A stretch of 64,000 nucleotides of DNA from Paenirhizobium naphthalenivorans (GCF_007992095.1 NZ_BJZP01000022.1:1-64000); one strand, 5' to 3'; positions 47,330 to 57,919 are shown, numbered from the stretch's first letter. Made by a program: numbers and translations. The notes: generated by a model from the sequence alone, not told the origin.

Positions 47330-47372
47330 AACATCACAGGAAACATAAAAAAATCCTTTTATGTGTGATGTT
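47330..47372 (+). terminator. Nested AT-rich hairpin between paaX and paaJ
   Basis: AACATCACA (47330-47338) pairs with TGTGATGTT (47364-47372), and inside it ACATAAAA (47343-47350) pairs with TTTTATGT (47357-47364). The arms share one base, so the two stems stack with a small bulge. It lies 50 bp past paaX and is followed by a few T, so it is likely the paaX terminator. It could also be a regulator site. Confidence 0.5.
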
Positions 47373-47384
47373 TTGGTATTATAG

Positions 47385-47401
47385 ATTGACCGATCGGTTG
47401 G
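47385..47401 (+). promoter_or_regulatory. TetR-type operator before paaJ
   Basis: ATTGACCGATCGGTTGG contains the palindrome ACCGATCGGT. It starts 2 nt after the -10-like TATTAT (47377-47382), so it covers the expected start point. A near copy lies between paaG and paaN, which suggests control by the TetR-family protein encoded at 54657-55256. Confidence 0.7.
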
Positions 47402-47452
47402 CTAATTCGGAGTGGCGTCAACCGCACCTGATGCCCGAGGAGGAGTCGATCA

Positions 47453-48658
<1,206 letters not shown>

Positions 48659-48675
48659 GCAGGGAGGAAACCGCC

Positions 48676-49674
48676 ATGTATGCGCAAATGGTCAAGACCG
48701 ACAGTGATCGGGTGAAGTCGCTGAACGAGATGTCGCCGGAAGAGCGGGCCTTTCAGGAGCGCATCGACCGGGGCGAGAAGATCGAGCCCAAGGAGTGGAT
48801 GCCCGAGAGCTACCGCAAGACGCTGATCCGCCAGGTCGGCCAGCACGCGCATTCCGAGATCGTCGGCCAGCTGCCGGAGGGTAACTGGATCACCCGCGCG
48901 CCGACTCTCGAGCGCAAGGCGATCCTGCTCGCCAAGGTGCAGGACGAGGCGGGCCACGGCCTCTACCTCTATTCCGCCGCCGAGACGCTCGGCGTCAGCC
49001 GCGACGAGCTTCTGGCACTGCTGCATTCCGGCAAGATGAAGTACTCGTCGATCTTCAACTACCCGACGCTCAACTGGGCCGATATCGGCGCGGTCGGCTG
49101 GCTGGTCGATGGTGCTGCGATCATGAACCAGGTGCAGCTGCAGAAGACCTCCTACGGTCCTTACAGCCGGGCGATGATCCGCATCTGCAAGGAAGAGAGC
49201 TTCCACCAGCGCCAGGGCTACGACATCATGATGAAGATGGCCGCCGGCTCGCCGGAACAGAAGGCCATGGCGCAGGATGCGCTCAACCGCTTCTGGTATC
49301 CGTCACTGATGATGTTCGGCCCGTCCGACAAGGATTCGGTGCATTCCGCGCAGTCGATGCAGTGGAAGATCAAGATCAATACCAATGACGAGCTGCGCCA
49401 GAAATTCGTCGACCAGACGGTGCCGCAGGCCAAGTATCTCGGCCTGACCATTCCCGACGAGAACCTGCGCTGGAACGAGGAGAAGGGCGGTCACGACTTC
49501 TCCGAGCCGGATTGGGAAGAATTCTTCAACGTCATCGCCGGCAACGGACCCTGCAATGCCGAGCGCCTTGGCGCCCGCGTCACCGCCTGGGAAGAAGGCG
49601 CGTGGTTCCGCGACGGCCTGATGGCCCATGCCGAAAAGCAGGAAGCGCGCCGCGCCGGTCGCAAGGCCGCCTGA
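48676..49674 (+). CDS. paaA: Phenylacetyl-CoA epoxidase subunit A (catalytic)
   Basis: The 332-residue protein has the diiron carboxylate motifs KVQDEAGHG and [13 protein letters not shown], as in the oxygenase subunit of ring-1,2-phenylacetyl-CoA epoxidase. It epoxidises the aromatic ring of phenylacetyl-CoA with O2 and electrons from PaaE. It follows paaJ by 17 bp and lies 63 bp before paaB, with a hairpin in between. Confidence 0.95.
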   Translation: MYAQMVKTDSDRVKSLNEMSPEERAFQERIDRGEKIEPKEWMPESYRKTLIRQVGQHAHSEIVGQLPEGNWITRAPTLERKAILLAKVQDEAGHGLYLYSAAETLGVSRDELLALLHSGKMKYSSIFNYPTLNWADIGAVGWLVDGAAIMNQVQLQKTSYGPYSRAMIRICKEESFHQRQGYDIMMKMAAGSPEQKAMAQDALNRFWYPSLMMFGPSDKDSVHSAQSMQWKIKINTNDELRQKFVDQTVPQAKYLGLTIPDENLRWNEEKGGHDFSEPDWEEFFNVIAGNGPCNAERLGARVTAWEEGAWFRDGLMAHAEKQEARRAGRKAA

Positions 49675-49685
49675 TCGATCCAATC

Positions 49686-49708
49686 CGGGAGCGGTGCACC
49701 CGCTCCCG
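49686..49708 (+). terminator. Intercistronic hairpin between paaA and paaB
   Basis: CGGGAGCG (49686-49693) and CGCTCCCG (49701-49708) form a perfect 8-bp stem with a 7-nt loop right after the paaA stop. There is no T run. It probably shields paaA mRNA or tunes expression of the following genes. Confidence 0.5.
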
Positions 49709-49737
49709 TCCGTCACCTGAACTTGGGAGGAATAGCA

Positions 49738-50022
49738 ATGTCCAGCGAATGGCCCCTTTGGGAAGTCTTTATCCGCGGTCAACATGGCCTCAACCATCGC
49801 CATGTCGGCAGCCTGCATGCCCCGGATGCCGAGATGGCGATCCGCAATGCCCGTGACGTCTACACCCGCCGCAACGAAGGCGTGTCGATCTGGGTGGTTA
49901 AGTCGGTCGACATCACGGCGTCGTCGCCGTCGGAAAAGGGCCCGCTGTTCGAACCGTCGAACTCCAAGGTCTATCGTCACCCGACCTTCTTCGACATCCC
50001 GGCTGAAGTGGGGCATATGTGA
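49738..50022 (+). CDS. paaB: Phenylacetyl-CoA epoxidase subunit B
   Basis: The 94-residue protein starts MSSEWPLWEVFIRGQHGLNH, the PaaB signature, and continues with ARDVYTRRNEGVSIWVV. PaaB is a small structural subunit of the epoxidase complex. GGGAGGA lies before the ATG. Its stop shares a base with the paaC start. Confidence 0.95.
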   Translation: MSSEWPLWEVFIRGQHGLNHRHVGSLHAPDAEMAIRNARDVYTRRNEGVSIWVVKSVDITASSPSEKGPLFEPSNSKVYRHPTFFDIPAEVGHM

Positions 50023-50798
50023 TGGCGACCGCGATCCCGGCGGTCGATCAGGCCGCGTTCTTCGAATGGCTGCTCAGAATGGGCGACAACACGCTGATCC
50101 TCGGGCACCGCGTGTCCGAATGGTGCGGTCATTCGCCCGTCCTGGAAGAGGACATCGCGCTCGCCAATGTCGCGCTCGACCTGATCGGCCAGACCCAGTT
50201 CTGGCTCGGTCTGGCCGGCGAAGTCGAAGGCAAGGGGCGCACGGCGGACAATCTCGCCTATCTGCGCGATGCCGCGGCCTTCCGCAATGTGCTGCTCGTC
50301 GAGCGCCCGAACGGCGATTTCGGCAAGACGCTGATGCGGCAGTTCCTGTTCGATGCCTTCCACATCGAAATGCTCCGCGCGCTGGTCGCCTCCAGCGATC
50401 CGCGCGTCGTGGAAATCGCCCAGAAGGCGCTGAAGGAAGTGTCCTACCACTTCGAGCGCTCGGCCGACCTCGTCATCCGTCTCGGCGACGGAACCGAGGA
50501 AAGCCATCGCCGGATGCAGAAGGCGCTCGATGATCTGTGGCCCTATACGGCCGAGATGTTCCTGGCCGATTCCGCCGACGAGGCGGTTGCGGCAGCGGGG
50601 ATTGCACCGCTTCCCTCGGCGCTCAAGGCGGCATGGGACAGTTCGGTTGGCGAAGTGCTCACGGAGGCGACGCTCGTTGTTCCCGAGGGGAGCTACCAGC
50701 ACAAGGGCGGTAAGCGCGGGATCCATACGGAGCATCTGGGCTACATCCTCGCCGACATGCAGTTCCTGCAGCGGGCTTATCCGAACTCGGTCTGGTGA
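50022..50798 (+). CDS. paaC: Phenylacetyl-CoA epoxidase subunit C (structural)
   Basis: The 258-residue ferritin-like protein has LILGHRVSEWCGHSPVLEED near residue 25 and RQFLFDAFHIEML near 105. PaaC is the partner of PaaA that lacks a working diiron site. I chose the ATG at 50022 in a TGATG overlap with paaB over a GTG three bases earlier. Confidence 0.93.
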   Translation: MATAIPAVDQAAFFEWLLRMGDNTLILGHRVSEWCGHSPVLEEDIALANVALDLIGQTQFWLGLAGEVEGKGRTADNLAYLRDAAAFRNVLLVERPNGDFGKTLMRQFLFDAFHIEMLRALVASSDPRVVEIAQKALKEVSYHFERSADLVIRLGDGTEESHRRMQKALDDLWPYTAEMFLADSADEAVAAAGIAPLPSALKAAWDSSVGEVLTEATLVVPEGSYQHKGGKRGIHTEHLGYILADMQFLQRAYPNSVW

Positions 50799-50808
50799 GG
50801 GTCATGTC

Positions 50809-51330
50809 ATGGACGCCAGGACAAGGCCTGAACCGGAAGAGATTTGGCGCTGGCTGGGCGAGGTGCCGGATCCGGAAATTCCCGTCATCAGCCTGACCGA
50901 TCTCGGTATCATCCGGGACGTCGCCTGGGACGGCGATACCCTCGTCGTCGCGGTCACCCCGACCTATTCGGGCTGTCCGGCAACGAGTGTGATCAACCTC
51001 GACATCGAGGCGGCGCTGAAGGCCCGTGGCATCGACAAGCTGCGGCTCGAACGACGGTTGTCGCCCGCCTGGACCTCGGACTGGATCAGCCCCGAGGGGC
51101 GCGACAAGCTTCGCGCCTATGGCATCGCGCCGCCGATCGACGGAACGGCCGCCGACGGGCGACTGATGGCTCGCGCCAACCGGCTTGCCGGCTCCAACCT
51201 TGCCGTCGCCTGTCCGCGATGCGGCTCGACCAAGACGGAGAAGGTCAGCCAGTTCGGCTCGACCCCGTGCAAGGCGAGCTACCGATGCTGCGACTGTCTG
51301 GAACCCTTCGACTATTTCAAGTGCATCTGA
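50809..51330 (+). CDS. paaD: Phenylacetate degradation protein, DUF59-type (Fe-S assembly)
   Basis: The 173-residue protein has the DUF59/MIP18 pattern VPDPEIPVISLTDLGIIRDV and SGCPATSVI, then a Cys-rich end with CPRCGS and CCDC that could bind metal. PaaD is thought to help iron-sulfur or diiron maturation of the epoxidase complex. The gene lies 10 bp after paaC. Confidence 0.9.
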   Translation: MDARTRPEPEEIWRWLGEVPDPEIPVISLTDLGIIRDVAWDGDTLVVAVTPTYSGCPATSVINLDIEAALKARGIDKLRLERRLSPAWTSDWISPEGRDKLRAYGIAPPIDGTAADGRLMARANRLAGSNLAVACPRCGSTKTEKVSQFGSTPCKASYRCCDCLEPFDYFKCI

Positions 51331-51350
51331 GGATGCGGAGGACATAACGC

Positions 51351-52427
51351 ATGGCACGCTTTCATCCCCTGACCGTGACCGACATCCGCCACGAGACCCG
51401 TGATGCGGTGGTCGTCACGCTCAAGCCGCGCGAGGAGGATCGCGCAGCCTTCGACTTCACCCAAGGCCAGTACCTGACTTTCCGTCATGATTTCGACGGT
51501 GAGGAACTGCGCCGGTCCTACTCGATCTGTGCGGGCAAGGACGAGGGCGTCCTTAAGGTCGGCATCAAGCGCGTCGACGGCGGCGCCTTCAGCAACTGGG
51601 CCAACGGCAATCTGGCACCGGGCGACGTGATCGAGGCCATGCCGCCGATGGGCCGCTTCTACATGGACATCGATCCGGCTGCCGGGAAGCAGTATCTCGG
51701 TTTCGCCGGCGGTTCCGGCATCACGCCGCTGCTGTCGATTATCAAGACCGTCCTGGCACGCGAGCCGAAGTCCCAGTTCACGCTGGTCTATGCCAACCGG
51801 CAGATCAACTCGATCATGTTCCGCGAGGAGCTGGAGGATCTGAAGAACACCTATCTCGGCCGTTTCTCCGTCCTGCATGTGCTGGAAAGCGAAGTGCAGG
51901 AGATCGACCTGTTCACCGGCCGTCTCGACGAGAACAAGCTCTCTGCGCTGTTTTCCACCTGGATCGATCCGAAGTCGATCGACGCCGCCTTCATTTGCGG
52001 GCCGGAACCGATGATGCTGACCATCGTCGCGAGCCTCAAGGCGCACGGGCTGAAGGACGAGCAGATCAAGTTCGAACTGTTCGCTTCGGGTCAGCCGGGC
52101 CGCGCCAAGAACCGCGTCGCTTCGGTCAGTGCCGACGAGGCGGCGGCCGTGGTCGAGGCGACGATTACGCTCGACGGCACGACGCGGACCTTCAACATGC
52201 CCAAGCACGGCGTCAGCATTCTCGAGGCCGCAATCGCCCAGAGCATGGATGCTCCTTTCTCCTGCAAGGCCGGCGTCTGCTCCACCTGCCGGGCGAAGGT
52301 GCTCGAAGGCGAAGTCGAGATGGACACCAACCATGCGCTCGAGGACTACGAGGTCGAAGCCGGCTACGTACTGACCTGCCAATGTCACCCGCTGACCGAG
52401 AAGGTCGTGCTCTCCTACGACGAATAA
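51351..52427 (+). CDS. paaE: Phenylacetyl-CoA epoxidase reductase subunit E
   Basis: The 358-residue protein has an FAD domain (RRSYSICAG near residue 55), an NADPH domain (GFAGGSGITPLLSI near 115) and a C-terminal plant-type [2Fe-2S] ferredoxin (CKAGVCSTCRAKV near 305 and a last Cys in LTCQCHP). It passes electrons from NADPH to PaaA. The order and length are standard. Confidence 0.95.
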   Translation: MARFHPLTVTDIRHETRDAVVVTLKPREEDRAAFDFTQGQYLTFRHDFDGEELRRSYSICAGKDEGVLKVGIKRVDGGAFSNWANGNLAPGDVIEAMPPMGRFYMDIDPAAGKQYLGFAGGSGITPLLSIIKTVLAREPKSQFTLVYANRQINSIMFREELEDLKNTYLGRFSVLHVLESEVQEIDLFTGRLDENKLSALFSTWIDPKSIDAAFICGPEPMMLTIVASLKAHGLKDEQIKFELFASGQPGRAKNRVASVSADEAAAVVEATITLDGTTRTFNMPKHGVSILEAAIAQSMDAPFSCKAGVCSTCRAKVLEGEVEMDTNHALEDYEVEAGYVLTCQCHPLTEKVVLSYDE

Positions 52428-52437
52428 CCTCCCAGGC

Positions 52438-52460
52438 GGCGGGGCCATTTGTGCCCCGCC
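52438..52460 (+). terminator. Intercistronic hairpin between paaE and paaZ
   Basis: GGCGGGGC (52438-52445) and GCCCCGCC (52453-52460) form an 8-bp GC-rich stem with a 7-nt loop. It has no T run. It may lower the level of paaZ relative to the epoxidase genes. Confidence 0.5.
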
Positions 52461-52498
52461 GACCGCACTGAATAAACCGATCCAGGAAGGATAACTTC

Positions 52499-54559
52499 AT
52501 GAATGTTTCGGCTCGCGTTCCGCGCCGTCTCGAAAGCTATGTCTGTGGCCGCTGGACACCCGGCGAGAAGCAAGGCGTACCGCTGCTCGATGCCTCGACG
52601 GGTGCCGCAATTGCATTCATCGACTCGACCGGCATCGATTTCGCCGCAGCACTCGCCTATGGCCGCGAGGTCGGCGGACCGAACTTGCGCGCCCTGTCGT
52701 TCCACGAACGGGCGCAGATGCTGAAAGCCCTCGGCCAGGTCCTGATGGACATGAAGGAGGAATTCTACGCCGAGAGCGCCCTGACCGGCGCCACGCGTGC
52801 CGACGGCTGGGTCGACATCGAGGGCGGCATCGGCACGATGCTGTCCTATTCGTCCAAGGCCCGGCGCGAGTTGCCGAACACCCGCGTGCTGCTCGACGGC
52901 GACGTGGAACTTCTGTCGAAGGACAACAGCTTTTCCGCCCAGCATATCCTCACCCCGCTGCACGGCATCGCCGTCCACATCAACGCCTTCAACTTCCCCG
53001 TCTGGGGCATGCTCGAGAAGATCGCCCCGACGCTGATCGCCGGCGTGCCGTCGCTGGTCAAACCGGCAAGCCAGACCGCCTATCTCACGGAACTCGTGGT
53101 GCGGCGGATCATCGAGACCGGCATCCTGCCGGAGGGGGCGTTGCAGCTTGTGTCCGGTTCGGTCGGCGATCTGCTCGACCATGTCGGGGGACAGGATGCG
53201 GTGACTTTCACCGGTTCGGCCTGGACCGGGCGCAAGCTGAAGTCGCACCCGGCGGTCGTCGCCAATTCGGTGCGCTTCACCATGGAAGCCGACAGCCTCA
53301 ACGCCTCGGTGCTCGGCCCCGATGCCGGCCCGGGCACCGAGGAATTCGACCTCTTCGTCAAGGAAGTGGCGCGCGAGATGACGTCGAAGGCCGGCCAGAA
53401 ATGCACGGCGATCCGCCGTGTGATTGCGCCGAAGGCCCACGTTCAGGCGCTGGTCGCGGCGCTAGGCGATCGCCTTGGCAAGACGACGCTCGGCAACCCT
53501 TCTGACGAGGGGGTTCGCATGGGACCGCTGGCAAGCCTTGCCCAGCGCGACGAAGTGCGCGAGCGCATTCGTGACCTTTCGGCCGATGCCGAGATCGTTG
53601 CGGGTGATCCCGACAATGTGCGTGTGTTCTCTGGTGATGCCGAGAAGGGGGCCTTCCTCAATCCCGTCCTTCTCTATTGTGACAAGCCTTTTTCCGCTTC
53701 CGCGATCCACGATGTCGAGGCGTTTGGTCCGGTGTCCACCGTGATGCCCTATGAGGGGCTCGAGGAAGCGATCGCCCTTGCACAAATGGGTAAGGGTTCG
53801 TTGGCGGCTTCGGTCTTCACCAATGATCCGAAGGTCGCTGAGGAAATGGTGATCGGCATGGCGCCGTACCATGGTCGCATCCTGATCGGAAACCGCGCGT
53901 CGGCAAAGACCTCGACCGGCCATGGATCGCCGCTTGCGGGGCTGGTTCATGGTGGTCCTGGCCGCGCCGGTGGTGGCGAGGAAATGGGCGGCATGCGCGG
54001 CGTGAAGCATTACATGCAGCGCACCGCCGTCCAAGGGACCCCGCGTCTGCTCTCTGCCGTCACCGGCCGCTGGCTCGAAGGCGCCGGCGCCGGTGACACG
54101 AGTGTCCATCCGTTCCGCAAGTCGCTTGCCGAACTCAAGATCGGCGACCAGATCGTCACGGCAAAACGCACGGTTTCGCTCGATGACATCGAGCACTTCG
54201 CCCGCTTCACCGGCGACACCTTCTATGCCCACATGGATGAAGCGGCCGCCAAGGCCAATCCGTTCTTCGACGGGCGGGTGGCGCACGGCTATCTGATCGT
54301 GTCCTTTGCCGCCGGCCTGTTCGTCGATCCGGATCCGGGTCCGGTTCTCGCCAACTATGGCGTCGACAACCTGCGCTTCCTGACCCCGGTCAATCCGGGC
54401 GATACGCTGCAGGTTCGCTTGACCTGCAAGGAAATCAATCCGCGTGCCAATGCCGATCATGGCGAAGTGCGCTGGGATTGCCAGGTCACGAACCAGGACG
54501 GTGCGGTCGTCGCGCAATACGATGTGCTGACCATGGTCGCCAAGACCTGGAAGGCATAG
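52499..54559 (+). CDS. paaZ: Bifunctional oxepin-CoA hydrolase/3-oxo-5,6-dehydrosuberyl-CoA semialdehyde dehydrogenase
   Basis: The 686-residue protein has an aldehyde dehydrogenase domain (to about residue 520; SKAGQKCTAIRRV holds the catalytic Cys near 300) and a C-terminal MaoC-like hydratase domain (SLDDIEHFARFTGDTFYAHM near 560). PaaZ opens the oxepin ring and oxidises the resulting aldehyde. It ends the paaJABCDEZ operon. Confidence 0.95.
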   Translation: MNVSARVPRRLESYVCGRWTPGEKQGVPLLDASTGAAIAFIDSTGIDFAAALAYGREVGGPNLRALSFHERAQMLKALGQVLMDMKEEFYAESALTGATRADGWVDIEGGIGTMLSYSSKARRELPNTRVLLDGDVELLSKDNSFSAQHILTPLHGIAVHINAFNFPVWGMLEKIAPTLIAGVPSLVKPASQTAYLTELVVRRIIETGILPEGALQLVSGSVGDLLDHVGGQDAVTFTGSAWTGRKLKSHPAVVANSVRFTMEADSLNASVLGPDAGPGTEEFDLFVKEVAREMTSKAGQKCTAIRRVIAPKAHVQALVAALGDRLGKTTLGNPSDEGVRMGPLASLAQRDEVRERIRDLSADAEIVAGDPDNVRVFSGDAEKGAFLNPVLLYCDKPFSASAIHDVEAFGPVSTVMPYEGLEEAIALAQMGKGSLAASVFTNDPKVAEEMVIGMAPYHGRILIGNRASAKTSTGHGSPLAGLVHGGPGRAGGGEEMGGMRGVKHYMQRTAVQGTPRLLSAVTGRWLEGAGAGDTSVHPFRKSLAELKIGDQIVTAKRTVSLDDIEHFARFTGDTFYAHMDEAAAKANPFFDGRVAHGYLIVSFAAGLFVDPDPGPVLANYGVDNLRFLTPVNPGDTLQVRLTCKEINPRANADHGEVRWDCQVTNQDGAVVAQYDVLTMVAKTWKA

Positions 54560-54569
54560 GGACAAGCAG

Positions 54570-54605
54570 AAACCGACGGCGGGCGCAAAGGCCGGCCGTC
54601 GGTTT
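54570..54605 (+). terminator. Terminator between paaZ and the TetR gene
   Basis: AAACCGACGGC (54570-54580) and GCCGTCGGTTT (54595-54605) form a perfect 11-bp stem with a 14-nt loop between convergent genes. A- and T-ends on both sides let it work in either direction. Confidence 0.75.
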
Positions 54606-54656
54606 GAAAAATGTTCGTGAGCGAAAGGCCTTCGGCGGAATATCGCCTGATCTGTC

Positions 54657-55256
54657 TTAGCGGACCGCCTTGATGCCTTCGAGAATCAAGGTCGTCGCAA
54701 CATCGGCGTAGTCGTCGCGGGTGATCCTGCCGCCATCGCGGAACCACATGTAGACCCAGTTCATCATGCCGAACAGCGACATGGTGACGGGCATCAGCAG
54801 GGGTCTCTCCTTACTGTCGAGCTCGGGATTGATCTCCCGCAAGAGGTTCGAGAAGCGCCGCACGATACGCCGTTCGATTTCGGTTATGCCGGCCTTCTGC
54901 TCATCGGACAGCGCCGATGTCGCATTGAGCTGCACCTTGTGCTGGTTGTCGGCGCCGCGATAGTCCTCGAGCACCGCCCCGACCAGTCGCCGAAGCCGCT
55001 TCTCCGGTGCTTCATCCGGGGCATCTGCCGCCTGGATCGCCTCATCAAGCTCTTCCAGATGAGTGATGATGATCGCATAGATCAGCGCATCCTTGCTGGG
55101 ATAGTAGTGATACAGCAGCGCCTTGGAGACGCTTGAGTGGGTCGCGATCTGAGACATGGACGCCTTTTCCATGCCCTGTTCGGCAAATACCGCGGCAGCA
55201 TTGTCGAGAATGCCGCGCCGTTTTTCCTCAAAGTCGGTTGCCCGGGTGCGAGCCAT
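54657..55256 (-). CDS. TetR-family transcriptional regulator, PaaR-like
   Basis: The 199-residue protein has an N-terminal TetR helix-turn-helix (MSQIATHSSVSKALLYHYYP near residues 34-53) and a ligand-binding C-terminal domain with LRRLVGAVLEDYRG. The ATG at 55254-55256 with AGGAAAG before it is preferred over a longer start. It lies between paaZ and paaK and is the likely reader of the two TetR-type palindromes, with an acyl-CoA as probable ligand. Confidence 0.85.
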   Translation of the reverse strand: MARTRATDFEEKRRGILDNAAAVFAEQGMEKASMSQIATHSSVSKALLYHYYPSKDALIYAIIITHLEELDEAIQAADAPDEAPEKRLRRLVGAVLEDYRGADNQHKVQLNATSALSDEQKAGITEIERRIVRRFSNLLREINPELDSKERPLLMPVTMSLFGMMNWVYMWFRDGGRITRDDYADVATTLILEGIKAVR

Positions 55257-55285
55257 GATTTCACTTTCCTGCTTGCAGAACGCCT

Positions 55286-55311
55286 GCAAAAGGGGGGCAT
55301 AACTGCCCCCT
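55286..55311 (-). terminator. Terminator after paaK
   Basis: On the minus strand GGGGGCA, the loop GTTA and TGCCCCC are followed by CTTTTG, a compact strong stem with T run. It ends the paaG-paaI-paaK transcript about 45 bp past the paaK stop and separates it from the TetR gene. Confidence 0.75.
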
Positions 55312-55353
55312 CTTCAATATAATGATTGCCTTTGACCTGTCACGGGTGGCCGT

Positions 55354-56664
55354 TCAGGTCTTCGGGCGGTTGTCCACTACGCGCTTGGCCTTGCCTTCCG
55401 AGCGGGCGATCGAGGTCGGGTCCTGCACCTCGATCTTGGTGCTGATGCCAACGACGCTCTTGATATGGTGAGCCAGTTCCTTGGCCGACTGGGCGCGCGC
55501 CGCCGCATCGGTGGAATCGGCCGCGCATTCGACGTGGACGATCATGTTGTCCATTCGGCCGGCGCGTGTCAGCTCGATCTGGAAGTGCGGGGCAAGGCCG
55601 CCACACTTGAGGATCTGCTCCTCGATCTGGGTCGGGAAGACGTTGACACCGCGCAGAATGATCATGTCGTCGCTACGGCCGGTGATCTTCTCGATACGCC
55701 GCATCGAGCGGGCTGTGCCTGGAAGAAGACGGGTCAGGTCGCGGGTGCGATAGCGCACCATCGGCAGGCCTTCCTTGGTCAGCGTGGTGAACACGAGCTC
55801 GCCAAGTTCGCCGTCCGGCAGCACGGCCCCCGTGACCGGGTCGATGATTTCCGGATAGAAATGGTCTTCCCAGACATGGAGCCCATCCTTGGTTTCCACA
55901 CATTCGTTGGCGACACCCGGCCCCATGACCTCGGAGAGGCCATAGATGTCAACCGCGTGCATGTTGAACGCCTGTTCGATCTCGCTACGCATGGCATTGG
56001 TCCAGGGTTCGGCGCCGAAGATGCCGACCTCGATCGAGCTCTCGCGCGGATCGATGCCTTGACGGCGGAACTCGTCGAGGATCGAGAGCATGTAGGAGGG
56101 CGTCACCATGATGATGCGCGGCTTGAAATCGTTCATCAGTGTGACCTGGCGTTCGGTCATGCCACCGGAGATCGGCACGACGGTGCAACCAAGGCGCTCG
56201 GCGCCGTAATGCGCGCCGAGGCCACCGGTGAACAGGCCGTAGCCATAGGCGACATGCACGATGTCGCCTGGTCGGCCGCCGGAGGCTCGGATGGAGCGGG
56301 CGACGACGTCGGCCCAGACATCGATGTCATGCTTGGTGTAGCCGACGACCGTCGGCTTGCCGGTGGTGCCGGAAGAGCCGTGGATACGGACAAGCTGCTC
56401 CCTGGGAACGGCGAACATGCCGAAGGGATAGGTATCTCGCAGGTCGGTCTTGGTGGTGAAGGGGAACTTGGAGAGGTCCGAAAGGGTCTTGAGATCCTCC
56501 GGATGAACGCCGTGCTCGTCGAAACGCTGGCGATAGAATGGCGAGTTCTCGTAACAATGCTTCAGCGAGCGCTTCATCCGGTGAAATTGGAGCGCTGAGA
56601 TTTCATCGCGCGAGGCGATTTCGATCGGGTCCAGATCTTGGGGACGGGTTACAAAGTCGAGCAT
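55354..56664 (-). CDS. paaK: Phenylacetate-CoA ligase
   Basis: The 436-residue AMP-forming ligase has the ATP motif GSSGTTGKPTVVGYT near residue 93, YGLSEVMGPGVA near 240 and YRTRDLTRLLPG near 305. It activates phenylacetate with ATP and CoA. GGGAGG lies before the ATG at 56662-56664; an ATG seven codons upstream is less well placed. It is third in paaG-paaI-paaK. Confidence 0.94.
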   Translation of the reverse strand: MLDFVTRPQDLDPIEIASRDEISALQFHRMKRSLKHCYENSPFYRQRFDEHGVHPEDLKTLSDLSKFPFTTKTDLRDTYPFGMFAVPREQLVRIHGSSGTTGKPTVVGYTKHDIDVWADVVARSIRASGGRPGDIVHVAYGYGLFTGGLGAHYGAERLGCTVVPISGGMTERQVTLMNDFKPRIIMVTPSYMLSILDEFRRQGIDPRESSIEVGIFGAEPWTNAMRSEIEQAFNMHAVDIYGLSEVMGPGVANECVETKDGLHVWEDHFYPEIIDPVTGAVLPDGELGELVFTTLTKEGLPMVRYRTRDLTRLLPGTARSMRRIEKITGRSDDMIILRGVNVFPTQIEEQILKCGGLAPHFQIELTRAGRMDNMIVHVECAADSTDAAARAQSAKELAHHIKSVVGISTKIEVQDPTSIARSEGKAKRVVDNRPKT

Positions 56665-56690
56665 GATTTCCTCCCTGGAATGCATGGTGT

Positions 56691-57128
56691 TCAGGCGGGA
56701 TCGGGCAGGTGAGTGCCCTTCACCGTGCGCGATAGGCCGCGAAACTCGGCGACCAGGTCGCCGCTCTGATTTGAAATACGGATGTCGTAGATGCCGGAGC
56801 GGCCCTTGCGCGAAATCTCGCGGGCTTCCGCCGTCAGCCGATCACCGATCCTCCCGGGGTGAATATAAGTGATCGTGCAATTTTGGGCGACCGTCAGCTG
56901 ATTGTAGCCGTTGCAGGCAAAGGCAAAGGCGCTGTCGGCGAGCGTGAAAATGTACCCGCCATGGCAATTACCGTGGCCATTGGACATCAATTTGGTGATC
57001 TCCATCGACAATGTCGCCTGTCCCGGCGCGATGTGCTCGATGCGCATGCCGAGATTTTGCGAGGCCGTGTCGAGGTCCCACATGGCCTTGGCGCAGGCCT
57101 CCGCCATTTCCTGTGCGGTCATCGTCAT
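56691..57128 (-). CDS. paaI: Hydroxyphenylacetyl-CoA thioesterase
   Basis: The 145-residue hot-dog protein has NGHGNCHGGYIFTLADSAFA near residue 50, the PaaI signature with the active-site region. It removes CoA from dead-end hydroxyacyl-CoA products and so frees CoA. It overlaps paaG by 4 bp (ATGA). A longer in-frame reading lies in paaG and is rejected. Confidence 0.92.
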   Translation of the reverse strand: MTMTAQEMAEACAKAMWDLDTASQNLGMRIEHIAPGQATLSMEITKLMSNGHGNCHGGYIFTLADSAFAFACNGYNQLTVAQNCTITYIHPGRIGDRLTAEAREISRKGRSGIYDIRISNQSGDLVAEFRGLSRTVKGTHLPDPA

Positions 57129-57919
57129 TTGCCTGAAAACTCCGGTTTGCGCTTTTCGAGAAAGGCGGTGACGCCTTCTGCATAGTCGCTCGTGCGGCCG
57201 GCTTCGCGCTGGCAATCGCGCTCCATGTCGAGCTGTTCGTCGAGGCTGTTGGTGGCCGCAGCCTGGATGAGGCGCTTGGTGAGGCCGAGGCCCCGTGTCG
57301 CGCCTTCGGCTAGCGAGCGGGCGAGCGTCTCGGCCTCGCCGATCAGCTGGTCGTCGTCGGCCGCCTTCCAGATCAGGCCCCATTCGGCGGCGCGCTCGGC
57401 CATCAGCGGTTCGGCGGTCATCGCCAGAGCCTTGGCGCGTGGCTCGCCGAGGATCCTGGCAAGGCTCCAACTGCCGCCAGCATCGGGAATCAGGCCGATC
57501 TTGGCGAAGGCTTGGATGAATTTGGCCGAGCGTGCGGCAATCACGATGTCGCAGGCCAAGGCGATGTTGGCACCAGCGCCGGCCGCCACGCCGTTCACCG
57601 CGCAGATCACCGGTTTTTCGAGCGAGCGAATCAGCCGCAGCGTCGGATTGTAGAAGGTCTCGAGTGTGTGGCCGAGATCAGGAGCAGACCCGCCCTTGCG
57701 CGGATCGCGATCGCCCAGATCCTGGCCGGCGGAAAAACCGCGACCGGCGCCGGTCAGCAAAACCGCGCGTACGGCGACATCGTCATGGGCCCGCTGTAGC
57801 GCAGCGCGCAAAGCGATGTGCATCTCTTCATTAAACGAATTGAGTTTGTCCGGACGGTTCAGCGTCAGTCGCAGAACGCCGTGATCCATCGTCACCAGAA
57901 CGGTGTCGGATTGGTGCAT
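57125..57919 (-). CDS. paaG: 1,2-epoxyphenylacetyl-CoA isomerase
   Basis: The 264-residue crotonase-family protein has TGAGRGFSAGQDLGDRD near residue 62 and AVNGVAAGAGANIALACD near 108, as in PaaG. It rearranges the ring epoxide to oxepin-CoA. GGGAGAGAG precedes the ATG at 57917-57919. It starts the minus-strand operon that diverges from paaN. Confidence 0.93.
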   Translation of the reverse strand: MHQSDTVLVTMDHGVLRLTLNRPDKLNSFNEEMHIALRAALQRAHDDVAVRAVLLTGAGRGFSAGQDLGDRDPRKGGSAPDLGHTLETFYNPTLRLIRSLEKPVICAVNGVAAGAGANIALACDIVIAARSAKFIQAFAKIGLIPDAGGSWSLARILGEPRAKALAMTAEPLMAERAAEWGLIWKAADDDQLIGEAETLARSLAEGATRGLGLTKRLIQAAATNSLDEQLDMERDCQREAGRTSDYAEGVTAFLEKRKPEFSGK

